Position numbers and translations under genes: made by a program. This document shows, piece after piece, positions 8,113 to 16,296 of a stretch of DNA of 48,931 nucleotides (position 1 is the first letter of the stretch; every line of letters starts with the position of its first letter). This stretch comes from Dehalococcoidia bacterium (lineage in GTDB: Bacteria > Chloroflexota > Dehalococcoidia > Lucifugimonadales > VXLM01). Under the pieces are notes generated by a model. That model was given only the letters and a program-made list of their open reading frames with translations. It did no database searches and was not told the DNA's origin. The stretch covers positions 1-48,931 of the forward strand of contig VXLM01000107.1 of the NCBI GenBank assembly GCA_009841605.1, written 5' to 3'.

Positions 8113-8930
8113 CCACTGTCGAAGACGCAAGCCGCACTATGTCGATCCGAAGCGTTCGACGTCACCGGCGATGGGCCTTCTTCTCAGACCTCGCCGCCGT
8201 ATCTTCGCGCGCGCTGAGGGCCACGAGACGGGATATCGAGAGCCTCCTGCCCGCCCTCATCATTCCCGTCTTCTTCTTCGTGGTCAACATAGGAGCCCTC
8301 CAGGACGTCGCCGAGAACATCCCCGGTATCGACTACAAGGCCTTCCAGCTTCCCGTCGCCATCATATTCGCCGTGACGGGAATATCGCGCGCGATCACCC
8401 TCGTCTTCGACATCCAGAGCGGCTACTTCGACCGCCTCTCCCTCACCCCCGTGAACAGAGTATCGCTGCTCCTTGGCCTCATGGTCGCCGACTTCGCCCT
8501 GTGCATAGCGCTCTCCATACCCGTCGTCATACTCGGATTCGTCGTGGGAGTCCGATTCGAGAGCGGTCTGATCGGGATTCTTGCCTTCATCCTGATCGCC
8601 GGTGTGTGGAGCCTCGCATTTGCCGGATTCCCCTACTCCATAGCCCTCAAGACCGGCAACCCCACCGCCGTCAACACCAGTTGGCTCCTCTTCTTCCCCT
8701 TCGTCTTCCTGACTACCGTATTCGTACCGAAGGAAGCCCTCACCGGCTGGATGAGCACCCTCGCGGTGTACAACCCCGTCACCTACCTCCTGGAAGCGCT
8801 TCGCTCCCTCGTCACCGTCGGCTGGGACATCGAGGCCCTCGCCGGAGGCTTCGTCGCCATAGGAGGAGTGGGAGCCGTCAGCCTCACCCTTGCCTTCCTC
8901 ACCCTGCGAGGCCGCGTCCGCCGCAGCTAA
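8109..8930 (+). CDS. ABC-2 type exporter permease, DrrB-like
   Basis: 273 aa. An N-terminal cytoplasmic stretch (about 45 residues, ending RALRATRRDIESLL) is followed by six hydrophobic segments, the normal ABC-2 layout. The conserved FDIQSGYFDRLSLTPVNR segment lies between helices 2 and 3, and the segment PKEALTGWMSTLAVYNPVTY precedes the last helix, as in DrrB/NodJ permeases. It overlaps the ATPase gene by ATGA and has GGAGGAAAC just upstream. A long frame on the same strand (8078-9037) in another phase is rich in Arg and Pro and is a shadow. The two proteins should form a complex in the inner membrane. Confidence 0.9.
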   Translation: MTTVEDASRTMSIRSVRRHRRWAFFSDLAAVSSRALRATRRDIESLLPALIIPVFFFVVNIGALQDVAENIPGIDYKAFQLPVAIIFAVTGISRAITLVFDIQSGYFDRLSLTPVNRVSLLLGLMVADFALCIALSIPVVILGFVVGVRFESGLIGILAFILIAGVWSLAFAGFPYSIALKTGNPTAVNTSWLLFFPFVFLTTVFVPKEALTGWMSTLAVYNPVTYLLEALRSLVTVGWDIEALAGGFVAIGGVGAVSLTLAFLTLRGRVRRS

Positions 8931-9030
8931 TTGTATGCCCAAGAAGACCTCCGTTCGCCCTGAGCCTGTCGAAGGGTCGTTCTCAGCCAACGTCTATAGC
9001 TTCATACAACACTCCCTACTTTCTCTTCCC

Positions 9031-9050
9031 TCTGTGATCTCCGCGCCCTC
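9031..9050 (+). repeat. Intergenic repeat, family D (copy 2, short)
   Basis: TCTGTGATCTCCGCGCCCTC, the first part of the family D pattern. The second part (CTGTGGTGAAT) is missing here. Confidence 0.55.
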
Positions 9051-9096
9051 CCCAGTATCTGGCGCCCAGACCCAAAACTTGACAATAACAACTGGA

Positions 9097-9126
9097 AATG
9101 CCACAAAATGCCACACCACGCCACAA
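9097..9126 (+). repeat. Three tandem decamers, core GCCAC
   Basis: Decamers AATGCCACAA, AATGCCACAC and CACGCCACAA in direct succession. The layout is the same as at 6376 and 36922 but with a different core. A TTGACA lies 18 bp upstream at 9079. No open gene follows. Confidence 0.6.
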
Positions 9127-9250
9127 ATTCTCCCCTTTTCTGCCACCCCATCCTTCTATCCCCTCTCCCTCGACGGGGGTCAGGGTGAATACACCAACAC
9201 CTCTATCCTCCAACCACTCTCCACCTACTATTCTCTAATCCCTCTTCTCC

Positions 9251-9280
9251 TCTGTGTTCCCCGTGCTCTCTGTGGTGAAT
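9251..9280 (+). repeat. Intergenic repeat, family D (copy 3)
   Basis: TCTGTGTTCCCCGTGCTCT followed by CTGTGGTGAAT. It has the same orientation as the other copies. Confidence 0.6.
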
Positions 9281-9366
9281 CCATACTTTCTTCGCAATTC
9301 TTTCTACTTTCTTATCTCCCAAGAATATGGCATACTCACACCAGACCCTGACCCCGGAGGCGCACC

Positions 9367-10137
9367 ATGGCAACAGAGACCAAGATCAGCACGAACGGCG
9401 TGGAGCCGGTGGTCACCGGCCCCGTAATGCAGGCACGCCGACAGGGTAGAGGCCCCGCCATCTGGCTGGCCGGCGATCCCGAAGACCTCAAGCAGTGGAT
9501 GGACAGAGGCGCAGCGGGCATCGTCACCAACACCGTCGTCCTCAACGACATGGTCAAGAAGTATGGCCAGATCAAGGACGTCGTCCAGCGCTACCTCGAC
9601 ATCACCGACAAGCCCGTCGTCGTCGAGGTCGACGGCCACTCCACCGATGAGCTAATCGACGTCAGCCACGTATTCACTCGCATGTCCGACCAGATCATCA
9701 TCAAGATCCCCTGCACTTCATACGGACTGGGAGCTTTCCGCCGTCTGGCTGAGGAGGGCATCGAGACCTACTGCACCACCGTCTTCTCCCTGCCCCAGGC
9801 CGCCGCCGTTGCACAGGCAGGGGCGACTCACATCCTCCCCTTCTGTGAGCCCGTCAAGCAGATGGGCGGCGACTCCACCCAACTCGTCCGCGAGTGCGTC
9901 CAGATGTTCGCGGGCTGGGAAAATCGTCCCTACGTCACCGCCGCTCTCGTCAGGAGCGTCGAGACCGCTTACGCCGCCCTCCGCGACGGGGCAGACGGCA
10001 TCATCATCTTCTGGCCCATCTTCCAGGAGATGATGGAGCACCCCCTCACCGACATATGGAACGAGACCTTCATGGGCGAGTGGGTATCCATGCACGAAGC
10101 CGGCCTCCTCGAAGGCGTCCCCGTCCGCCTCGACTAG
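9367..10137 (+). CDS. Transaldolase / fructose-6-phosphate aldolase family protein
   Basis: 256 aa. It shows the TIM-barrel pattern of the small transaldolases: WLAGDPEDLKQWMDRGAAG at the start, ITDKPVVVEVDG for strand 3, and the Schiff-base Lys in IIIKIP, followed by GLGAFRRLAEEGIETYCTTVF as in FSA/TalC. The family transfers or cleaves dihydroxyacetone units from sugar phosphates in the cytoplasm. Where FSA has a YVNRI segment, this protein has ILPFCEPVKQMGGDS, so the active-site rim differs and the substrate may too. The ATG follows CGGAGGCG. It is a single gene, followed by a family C repeat and a convergent gene. Confidence 0.8.
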   Translation: MATETKISTNGVEPVVTGPVMQARRQGRGPAIWLAGDPEDLKQWMDRGAAGIVTNTVVLNDMVKKYGQIKDVVQRYLDITDKPVVVEVDGHSTDELIDVSHVFTRMSDQIIIKIPCTSYGLGAFRRLAEEGIETYCTTVFSLPQAAAVAQAGATHILPFCEPVKQMGGDSTQLVRECVQMFAGWENRPYVTAALVRSVETAYAALRDGADGIIIFWPIFQEMMEHPLTDIWNETFMGEWVSMHEAGLLEGVPVRLD

Positions 10138-10181
10138 CACTATTGTAGTAATGGCTTCCCCTGACGCCCGACCGGCGAGGT

Positions 10182-10219
10182 CCCCCTCTCCCGTTCTGGG
10201 AGAGGGCTGGGGTGAGGGT
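10182..10219 (+). repeat. Intergenic palindromic repeat, family C (copy 1)
   Basis: CCCTCTCCCGTTCTGGGAGA continuing GGGCTGGGGTGAGGGT. The stem is CCCTCTCCC/GGGAGAGGG. It sits between convergent genes. Other copies are at 11281, 18024, 32257 and 48576, all in the same orientation. Confidence 0.8.
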
Positions 10220-10252
10220 AACGCCTCAAGTTGATCCCTGCCGAGCAGTCCC

Positions 10253-10639
10253 CTACTGCCCCGACGCCTTCCTGCGCTCCAACGCCCCCTCGACCAGCGC
10301 CCGAACCTCCGCTCGCCTAGCCTCATCAACCGAGCGAATCTTCACATGCCGCAACTTCGCCCCTGTCCCCTCAAGTAGACCTCCGGGATCGGCCAGCTCG
10401 GCTCCCTGGTAGAACCCAAGGTTCACCCACCTCTTGTGGGGCATGATATAGGCATACCCGTCCAGCATCTTCCTCGGTCCCACTCCATACGTCGCGGCCC
10501 TGTCTCCAAGGCGCACTACCTCGCACGTATCGGAATTGACCTCGAAGACAACCTCCCGCAGAGCCGTCGCGACGGGACGCAAGGTCTCCTCCGTAATCTC
10601 CAGCAAGTCATCGAACGTGCCTATCTGGGCTTTAGACAT
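10253..10639 (-). CDS. DUF1801 domain protein (YdhG-like fold)
   Basis: 128 aa. The pattern fits the DUF1801 family: an amphipathic N-terminal helix (LEITEETLRPVATALREVV), the AYIMPHKRWVNLGFYQGAELADP core in the middle, and a C-terminal HVKIRSVDEA segment with a closing helix. Related proteins include the Bacillus YdhG, which was reported as a frataxin-like iron chaperone; whether that applies here is unknown. It is small and cytoplasmic. It is convergent with the transaldolase gene, and the membrane-protein gene upstream on the same strand is 74 bp away. The ATG is preceded by a short AGG. Confidence 0.75.
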   Translation of the reverse strand: MSKAQIGTFDDLLEITEETLRPVATALREVVFEVNSDTCEVVRLGDRAATYGVGPRKMLDGYAYIMPHKRWVNLGFYQGAELADPGGLLEGTGAKLRHVKIRSVDEARRAEVRALVEGALERRKASGQ

Positions 10640-10713
10640 GACCTAATTCTGCACTGGCTTCTTATACCCGTGCTTCGTCGGACTAACCCTACCAGTCGCT
10701 CTCATACCCTTAC

Positions 10714-11259
10714 TCAAAAAATCCCCGACACCGCGTTCCACCAGTCCACCACCACGTCGACGGCCCGGTACTTATCCAGCCACTTGCCCCAGTGAAGCAC
10801 GTACTCCTGAAACTCCTTGAGCGCAATCAGCGGAATCAGCCACAGCGCCGCGTGCATCCACGTCATCTCGTAGTTCGGCCTTACGCGCTTTAGTCCCGCA
10901 ACGAACAGGAACCAGAACTCGAAGACGTTCGGGAAGATCAGCAAGATACCCCGCCAGGAATCGACGAATTCGAAATACGCGAAGCCGATGAGCCTGTAGG
11001 CGAACAACCCAATCGCTACGTAGCGCGGTACGCCCTTCCACCGTAGCGCCACCACGAGGAACGCCACCATATACACCTGGTCGACCCACTTGTCGAAGAC
11101 CTGGTAATCACGCACCCCACCGAGGTCCAACAGGTTCATCATGAACAGGTCGGAAAAATCGACCAGCACCGCCAGGATGCCGCCCGCAAACGGGAACCAT
11201 AGCACCGGCAGAGACCCGGCTATCCGCACAATCGCTATGACTACTTCTTCAAGGGTCAT
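10714..11259 (-). CDS. Conserved integral membrane protein, unknown
   Basis: 181 aa with about five hydrophobic segments. Notable parts are LWFPFAGGILAVLVDFSDLF near the start, RGILLIFPNVFEFWFLF in the middle and LIPLIALKEFQEYVLH near the end. The charged residues inside hydrophobic stretches (Asp in VDFSDLF, Glu in NVFEFW and LKEFQEY) could bind a metal or proton, but I recognise no family. The start has no clear ribosome site. It lies between a DUF1801 gene and a thiolase on the same strand with a family C repeat upstream, so it is probably a unit on its own. Confidence 0.65.
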   Translation of the reverse strand: MTLEEVVIAIVRIAGSLPVLWFPFAGGILAVLVDFSDLFMMNLLDLGGVRDYQVFDKWVDQVYMVAFLVVALRWKGVPRYVAIGLFAYRLIGFAYFEFVDSWRGILLIFPNVFEFWFLFVAGLKRVRPNYEMTWMHAALWLIPLIALKEFQEYVLHWGKWLDKYRAVDVVVDWWNAVSGIF

Positions 11260-11280
11260 TGACTACAGCCCCTAGATTTC

Positions 11281-11317
11281 TCCCTCTCCTGTCGTGGGAG
11301 AGGGCTGGGGTGAGGGT
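11281..11317 (+). repeat. Intergenic palindromic repeat, family C (copy 2)
   Basis: CCCTCTCCTGTCGTGGGAGA continuing GGGCTGGGGTGAGGGT. It is in the 83-bp gap between two minus-strand genes and could stop transcription from the thiolase gene. Confidence 0.8.
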
Positions 11318-11342
11318 GGATCACCCGAATCTGCGCGTCCCC

Positions 11343-12530
11343 CTAGCTCATCCTCTCGAAAATAGTCGCCACTCCCATCCCGCCTCCGACGCACATCGTC
11401 ACCATCCCGACCTCGTCGTCGCGGGCATCCATCTCATCCATCAGCTTCACCGTCTGGATCGCGCCCGTCGCCCCTATCGGATGACCGAGGCTGATGCCGC
11501 TTCCATTGACATTCGTCGTCTCCATGTCCAGTGCAAGCTCCCGGATGCAGTGCAGCGCCTGGACGGCAAACGCCTCGTTCAGCTCCGTCTGATCAATATC
11601 GTCCACCGTCATGCCCGACTTCTTGAGAGCCTTTTGCACCGCGGGCACTGGGCCTATGCCGAAGAACGCCGGATCCACTCCCGCGGCTCCCCGCGTATGC
11701 CACCGGAGGCGCGGCTCAATCCCCAGTGACCGGGCCTTCTCCTCCGACATTATGACGACCGCCGCCGCCCCGTCGTTGATCGACGATGCGTTCCCCGCCG
11801 TCACCGTACCGCCCTCCTTGAAGACCGGGCGCAACTTTGCCAGTACCTCCATACTCGAATCGGCTCGCGGCCCTTCGTCCGTATCCACCACGACCGGATC
11901 ACCCCGCCGCTGCGGTATCGACACGGGCGCAATCTGGGAGGCGAATTTGCCCCCCTGCACGGCTTCCACCGCCCTGCGGTGACTCAGCACTGCCAGCTCG
12001 TCTTGATCTTCCCGGCTGATCTCCCACCGCACCTGAATGTTCTCGGCTCCTACGCCCATGTGGTACCGGTTGACCGGACACGTCAGCCCTTCGAGGAGTG
12101 CGTCACGCATGGGAATGTCCCCGAGCTTGTAGCCGTCAAACCGCGCCGTGTAGTCCAGCAGGAACGGCGACTGGCTCATGCTCTCAGTCCCCCCCGCGAC
12201 CGCAACGTCGATCTCGCCTGTCTTGATAAGCTGCGCCGCCAGGTTTATCGCCTCGAGCCCGGAGGAGCATGCCCGATTCACCACAATCGCCGGAGCGCTG
12301 TCGGGAATCCCCGCCTTCAGCCCTGCCAATCGCCCAGCATACCCCGCCTCCGCCGACTGGAGCACGTTGCCGAAATAGACCTCGTCCACCTCGTCCGGCG
12401 ACAATTCCACCCGCTCAAGCGCAGCCTTCACCGCCGTCGCCCCCAGATCAGACGCCTTGGCATCCTTCAACGAACCTCCGAACGATCCGACCGGGGTCCG
12501 CGCCCCACTAACGATTACCGCTTCCTGCAT
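11343..12530 (-). CDS. Acetyl-CoA C-acetyltransferase (thiolase)
   Basis: 395 aa, the usual length for degradative or biosynthetic thiolases. It condenses two acetyl-CoA to acetoacetyl-CoA or, in the reverse direction, cleaves 3-ketoacyl-CoA. The catalytic set is complete: Cys88 in NRACSSGLEA, His350 in GHPIGATGA and Cys380 in MCVGGGMG, with NEAFA in between. It is cytoplasmic. The start ATG follows GGAGGT. The 3-hydroxyisobutyrate-dehydrogenase-like gene lies upstream on the same strand with an 80-bp gap, so an operon is possible but not certain. Direction (atoB-like or fadA-like) cannot be decided from the sequence. Confidence 0.93.
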   Translation of the reverse strand: MQEAVIVSGARTPVGSFGGSLKDAKASDLGATAVKAALERVELSPDEVDEVYFGNVLQSAEAGYAGRLAGLKAGIPDSAPAIVVNRACSSGLEAINLAAQLIKTGEIDVAVAGGTESMSQSPFLLDYTARFDGYKLGDIPMRDALLEGLTCPVNRYHMGVGAENIQVRWEISREDQDELAVLSHRRAVEAVQGGKFASQIAPVSIPQRRGDPVVVDTDEGPRADSSMEVLAKLRPVFKEGGTVTAGNASSINDGAAAVVIMSEEKARSLGIEPRLRWHTRGAAGVDPAFFGIGPVPAVQKALKKSGMTVDDIDQTELNEAFAVQALHCIRELALDMETTNVNGSGISLGHPIGATGAIQTVKLMDEMDARDDEVGMVTMCVGGGMGVATIFERMS

Positions 12531-12610
12531 CCGAAGACCTCCATATCAAAGACGGTGATTTCACCGCCCTGTATAATGCTTCAAAGAACTTTCAGCCGTC
12601 TTACTCTACT

Positions 12611-13498
12611 CTACCGTTCCAGCCGCGCCCCCGTCAGCGCCTCCATTACCTTGGCGTACGCCTGTGTGCCGTCCTGACCGTACCCCATCTCCTGCGCCGA
12701 CCGGAATATCTGGGTCACCAACGCCGTAACTGGTAGAGATACGTTCATCTCCTCGGCCGCTTCGAGAATTAGCCGCATGTCCTTCTGCGCCGTGTCGACC
12801 ATGAAGCCCGGCGCAAAGTCCCTGTCGCACATTCGCGCACCAAGATTCTCCAGCATCCACGACTGCGCGGCGCCTCCGCCCAGTGCGCTCAGCGTAGACT
12901 CTAAGTCTGCCCCGTGCTTGGCAGCAAATATCAAGCCCTCCGTCACCGCCGCCAGCGTCGATTGACCCGTAATGTTGTTGGCGAGCTTCGTCACCTGCCC
13001 CATGCCGTTCCCGCCGCAGTGGGTGATCCTCGTCCCCATACCTTCCAGGACATGCCGGCTCCATTCCAGCACCTCGGCCTCCCCGCCAACCATGATCGAC
13101 AGCGTTCCGCTCTCCGCTCCGGTTATCCCACCGCTCACAGGGCCGTCAAGCATGTGAACGCCCTTTCCGGCCAGCTTGCAGGCTATCTCCCTTGTCACGG
13201 ACGGCGAAATCGTACTCATGTCAATCACGACCGAGCCCGCCTCCGCGCCTTCCATGACCCCATTCGAACCAAGGATCACCTCCTCCACATCAGGCGAATC
13301 GTTCACCATCGTGATCGTAAACTCATTCCCCTCGGCCGCCTCTCTCGCCGACCCGGCAGACTTCGCGCCCGCCGCGACCACGTCCTCCATCTTCGACGCC
13401 GTCCGGTTCCAGCACGTCACCTCGAAACCCTTCTTCACTAAGTTCATGCACATCGGTTTCCCGATGAGACCGAGGCCGATGAATCCCACTTTTGTCAT
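12611..13498 (-). CDS. 3-hydroxyisobutyrate dehydrogenase family NAD(P)-dependent oxidoreductase
   Basis: 295 aa. The Rossmann start is GFIGLGLIGKPM (GxGxxG at residues 8-13), with Asn31-Arg32 at the end of strand 2, which favours NADP. The substrate-binding signature is DGPVSGGITGAESG (about 118-131), and the catalytic Lys171 is in GQVTKLANNITG. The family oxidises beta-hydroxyacids such as 3-hydroxyisobutyrate, tartronate semialdehyde (in reverse) or 6-phosphogluconate-like acids. It is cytoplasmic. The ATG follows AAGGAGC. With the downstream thiolase it could take part in valine or hydroxyacid breakdown; this is inference. Confidence 0.9.
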   Translation of the reverse strand: MTKVGFIGLGLIGKPMCMNLVKKGFEVTCWNRTASKMEDVVAAGAKSAGSAREAAEGNEFTITMVNDSPDVEEVILGSNGVMEGAEAGSVVIDMSTISPSVTREIACKLAGKGVHMLDGPVSGGITGAESGTLSIMVGGEAEVLEWSRHVLEGMGTRITHCGGNGMGQVTKLANNITGQSTLAAVTEGLIFAAKHGADLESTLSALGGGAAQSWMLENLGARMCDRDFAPGFMVDTAQKDMRLILEAAEEMNVSLPVTALVTQIFRSAQEMGYGQDGTQAYAKVMEALTGARLER

Positions 13499-13591
13499 TC
13501 CGCTTATGCTCCTTCAGGCCGCCAAGTTAGGCCCCCATTATACATTCCCGCCAACTCCCCGTGGTCGCGACCGAATACCACTTCAACAACT

Positions 13592-13603
13592 CGCCTTAAG
13601 GCG
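13592..13603. promoter_or_regulatory. 12-bp perfect palindrome touching the -35
   Basis: CGCCTTAAGGCG, flanked by ACAA on the left and TTGT on the right with a small offset. It abuts the -35 of the promoter at 13604, a typical place for an operator. Confidence 0.4.
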
Positions 13604-13632
13604 TTGTCTCAAACAAATTCCTACAGTATGAT
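13604..13632 (+). promoter_or_regulatory. Promoter TTGTCT-N17-TATGAT
   Basis: The -35 is at 13604-13609 and the -10 at 13627-13632, spacer 17 bp. It lies 56 bp before the ATG at 13689 and probably drives the DUF1800-DUF1501-ThuA-NHL row. Confidence 0.5.
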
Positions 13633-13688
13633 AATGACCGACAGCCCTAGCTAGCGGATTTTCCCTAGCCGAGCATCCGGAGGCGAAC

Positions 13689-15086
13689 ATGGCGAACGAG
13701 AAGATCACCCTTATGGCTCACCTGTACCGTCGCGCCGGATTCGGCGCCACTCGCGACGAGCTCGAACGACTGGCCGAACGGCCATACGAGGACGTAGTCG
13801 AAGACCTCCTCAATCCTGAAGGTTTCCCCGAAGTCGAGGACGACATTCTGCGTCGCTATCACGGCCCGTTGGTCAATTTCGACTCGCTCTCATGGAACGG
13901 CGCAAAGTGGATCTACCGCATGATCAACACCGAGCGGCCCCTGCAGGAGAAGATGGCGCTCTTCTGGCACCATATCTTCGCCTGCGCCTACCACAAGGGC
14001 GAGCACACGGCCACCCTCCTGGCGCAGAACGAAATGTTCCGCCGCAACGGCCTGTCGGACTTCCGCACCATCCTGCTCGACCTGTCCCGCGACCCTTGCA
14101 TGATCTTCTGGCTGGACAACAACGAGAACCACAACGGCGACCCCAACGAGAATTACGGTCGAGAGCTCATGGAGCTCTTCTCCATGGGCATAGGCAACTA
14201 CACCGAAGACGACATCAAGATGGCCGCCAGGGCCTTCACCGGGTGGACCTTCAGGCAGCCGATGCCCCTGTACCCCTATGGCCACTTTCAGTCGCACTTC
14301 GTCTACCGCGAAGACGACCACGACCACAGCGTAAAGACCTACTTGGGCCACACCGGCGACTTGAACGGCGAGGACATCATCGACATCATCGTCCAGCAGC
14401 CCGCCACCGCCCGGTTCGTTTCGAGACTCCTCTACAATTTCTTCGTCGCCGACGAAGTTCAGGTACCCGCTTGGAATACCGTCCCGCCGAAGGACTCTGA
14501 TGCCATCAATACCTTGAGTGAAGCCTTCATCAAGTCCGACGGCGACATACGAGCTGTCCTCCGCACGCTCTTCAACTCCGAATTCTTCAAAGAGGCCCGC
14601 TTCCGGCGCGTGAAGAGTCCCGTGGAGCTGATCGCCGGGACGGCCAAGATCCTCGGTACGCATCGCTTCCCTCATCCCGACCAGTTCGATCTCACCGGCA
14701 CCGCTGCCACGATGGGACAATGGCTCATGAATCCGCCCACCGTGGAAGGGTGGCACACCGGCAAGGAATGGATCGACGGCGGCACTCTCAACGAGCGCGT
14801 CAACTACGCTGTAGACGAGTTCAGCGACGCATCCAAGCCCGGCATCCAAGACATGATCGAGCGCATTTCCGCCACAGACCGCGCCCTGACGCCCACCGAG
14901 TTCGTCGAGCACTGCCTCGACCTCGTTGGCCCGCTCGACGTGGACGACGACACCTCGGAGGCCCTGAACCACTACGCCGAGTCGGGAGGCCCCGTGGACT
15001 TTGGGCAGGATCCCGAAGGCTCCACCACACGCACACGACGAATGCTCCAGTTCATCGCCGCCTCCCGCGAGTATCAGTTGGCCTGA
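13689..15086 (+). CDS. DUF1800 domain-containing protein
   Basis: 465 aa. It opens with AHLYRRAGFGATRDE, the usual start of DUF1800, followed by FWHHIFA (about residue 94) and NENYGRELMELFSMGIG and AARAFTGWTF in the middle, and ends with the MGQWLMNPPTVEGW segment. DUF1800 proteins are nearly always encoded next to a DUF1501 gene, as here, and their biochemical role is not established. Many members carry a Tat or Sec signal; this one begins MANEKITLM and has none, so it should be cytoplasmic. The DUF1501 gene follows after 45 bp. It has its own promoter-like sequence upstream. Confidence 0.9.
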   Translation: MANEKITLMAHLYRRAGFGATRDELERLAERPYEDVVEDLLNPEGFPEVEDDILRRYHGPLVNFDSLSWNGAKWIYRMINTERPLQEKMALFWHHIFACAYHKGEHTATLLAQNEMFRRNGLSDFRTILLDLSRDPCMIFWLDNNENHNGDPNENYGRELMELFSMGIGNYTEDDIKMAARAFTGWTFRQPMPLYPYGHFQSHFVYREDDHDHSVKTYLGHTGDLNGEDIIDIIVQQPATARFVSRLLYNFFVADEVQVPAWNTVPPKDSDAINTLSEAFIKSDGDIRAVLRTLFNSEFFKEARFRRVKSPVELIAGTAKILGTHRFPHPDQFDLTGTAATMGQWLMNPPTVEGWHTGKEWIDGGTLNERVNYAVDEFSDASKPGIQDMIERISATDRALTPTEFVEHCLDLVGPLDVDDDTSEALNHYAESGGPVDFGQDPEGSTTRTRRMLQFIAASREYQLA

Positions 15087-15131
15087 TGACCAGATACACA
15101 ACGTGAAGTGACAGCCCGGAAGGAGACGAAC

Positions 15132-16265
15132 ATGGCAGGGAACGGAAAACCGCCCGTGTTGGTCGTCGTTCAATTGAGCGGCGGCAACGACTTCATGAAC
15201 ACACTCATACCCTACAACAGCCCCATCTACTGGGACTGCAGGCCCGTCGTCAACGTGCCCCAGGACACTGTCATACCCCTGAACGACGAGTTGGGCTTCC
15301 ACCCGAAGACTGCCCCTCTCAAGGAGATGTTCGACGAGGGCAACGTTGCCCTGATCCAGGGAATCGGCTACCCGAACTCCAACCGTTCCCACTTCCGCGC
15401 CATGGACATCTGGCACACCTGCGAGCCTGACACCGTCGGCACGACTGGCTGGCTCGGTCAGGCCATCCGGGACCTCGACCCCGACGGCGAAAACGTCCTC
15501 ACCGGCGTCAACCTCGGACGCGGACTTCCTCGCGCCATGACCGCCCCCGGCGTGCCCGTCGCCTCCGTCGGCGACCTCGACGGTTACGGCGTCATGACCT
15601 CCATCACCGACACACAGGAGCGGGATGAGGCACTCGACATATTCAAGCGCATGTACGGCCCCGCCTTCGGCACCGGCATGGTCATGGACTACCTCGCCCA
15701 GACCGGCGGCGATGTCCTAAAGGGCGCCGACCGGCTCGCCGAAGCGCCCGTCAAGTACACGTCCAATATCGAGTACGCCAACAACGCCTTTGCCAAGTCG
15801 CTCAAGGACGCCGCCCGCATCCACCTGGCCGACCTCGGCACGAGAATCCTCTACGTTGCCCACGGTGGCTACGACACCCACGCCGCCGAGAACCCGACGC
15901 AGCCCAAGCTCCTCGACGAGCTTTCGACTGGCATAGCCGACTTCTTCGACGATCTCCGCGCCCACGATGCCGCCGACGAGGTCGTCATGTTCGTCTTCAC
16001 CGAGTTCGGCAGACGCATGAAGGACAACGGCAGCGGTACCGACCATGGCACAGGCGGCGGCGCGTTCATCATCGGCGACCGTGTCAAGGGTGGCCTCTAC
16101 TCTGAGTACCCACCCCTCGACCCTGCTCAGTGGGAGCACGGCGAAGACCTCAAGCACACCATTGACTTCCGCGGCATCTACGGTACGCTCCTTGAACAGT
16201 GGATGGGTCTCGAAGCCTCCCCCATCGTCAAAGGACAATTCGAGCAGATCGACGTGTTTGCCTAA
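15132..16265 (+). CDS. DUF1501 domain-containing protein (alkaline phosphatase/sulfatase superfamily)
   Basis: 377 aa from ATG 15132, chosen because AGGAG sits just before it; an in-frame GTG at 15108 is less likely. The core begins VLVVVQLSGGNDFMNTLIPY and ends with EFGRRMKDNGSGTDHGTGGG, which is the family signature with the Asp/His pair that aligns with metal ligands of the alkaline phosphatase superfamily. Most DUF1501 proteins have a twin-arginine signal; this one has none, as with its DUF1800 partner. The ThuA gene starts 31 bp after the stop. Activity on phosphate or sulfate esters is an inference from the fold. Confidence 0.9.
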   Translation: MAGNGKPPVLVVVQLSGGNDFMNTLIPYNSPIYWDCRPVVNVPQDTVIPLNDELGFHPKTAPLKEMFDEGNVALIQGIGYPNSNRSHFRAMDIWHTCEPDTVGTTGWLGQAIRDLDPDGENVLTGVNLGRGLPRAMTAPGVPVASVGDLDGYGVMTSITDTQERDEALDIFKRMYGPAFGTGMVMDYLAQTGGDVLKGADRLAEAPVKYTSNIEYANNAFAKSLKDAARIHLADLGTRILYVAHGGYDTHAAENPTQPKLLDELSTGIADFFDDLRAHDAADEVVMFVFTEFGRRMKDNGSGTDHGTGGGAFIIGDRVKGGLYSEYPPLDPAQWEHGEDLKHTIDFRGIYGTLLEQWMGLEASPIVKGQFEQIDVFA

Positions 16266-16296
16266 GCTGCATTCCGCTGAGAACCTCCCGAAACCA

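Larger units (their letters stand above)
8931..9366. other. Gap filled with repeats
   Basis: No gene is seen. It carries a CCTGAGCCTGTCGAAGG motif at 8959-8975, two family D repeats (9031, 9251), a TTGACA followed by a decamer array (9079-9126), and a partial family C-like stretch near 9168-9187. The next start, 9367, has its own CGGAGGCG. Confidence 0.7.

Noticed and set aside
8078..9037. Plus-strand frame of 319 codons across the ABC permease
   Set aside because: Arg/Pro/His-rich out-of-phase shadow. The permease frame 8109-8930 has membrane segments and a coupled start.
13890..15416. Minus-strand frame of 508 codons
   Set aside because: Antisense to DUF1800 and DUF1501, with a Val/Gly/Glu-rich shadow composition. 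No motif was seen.
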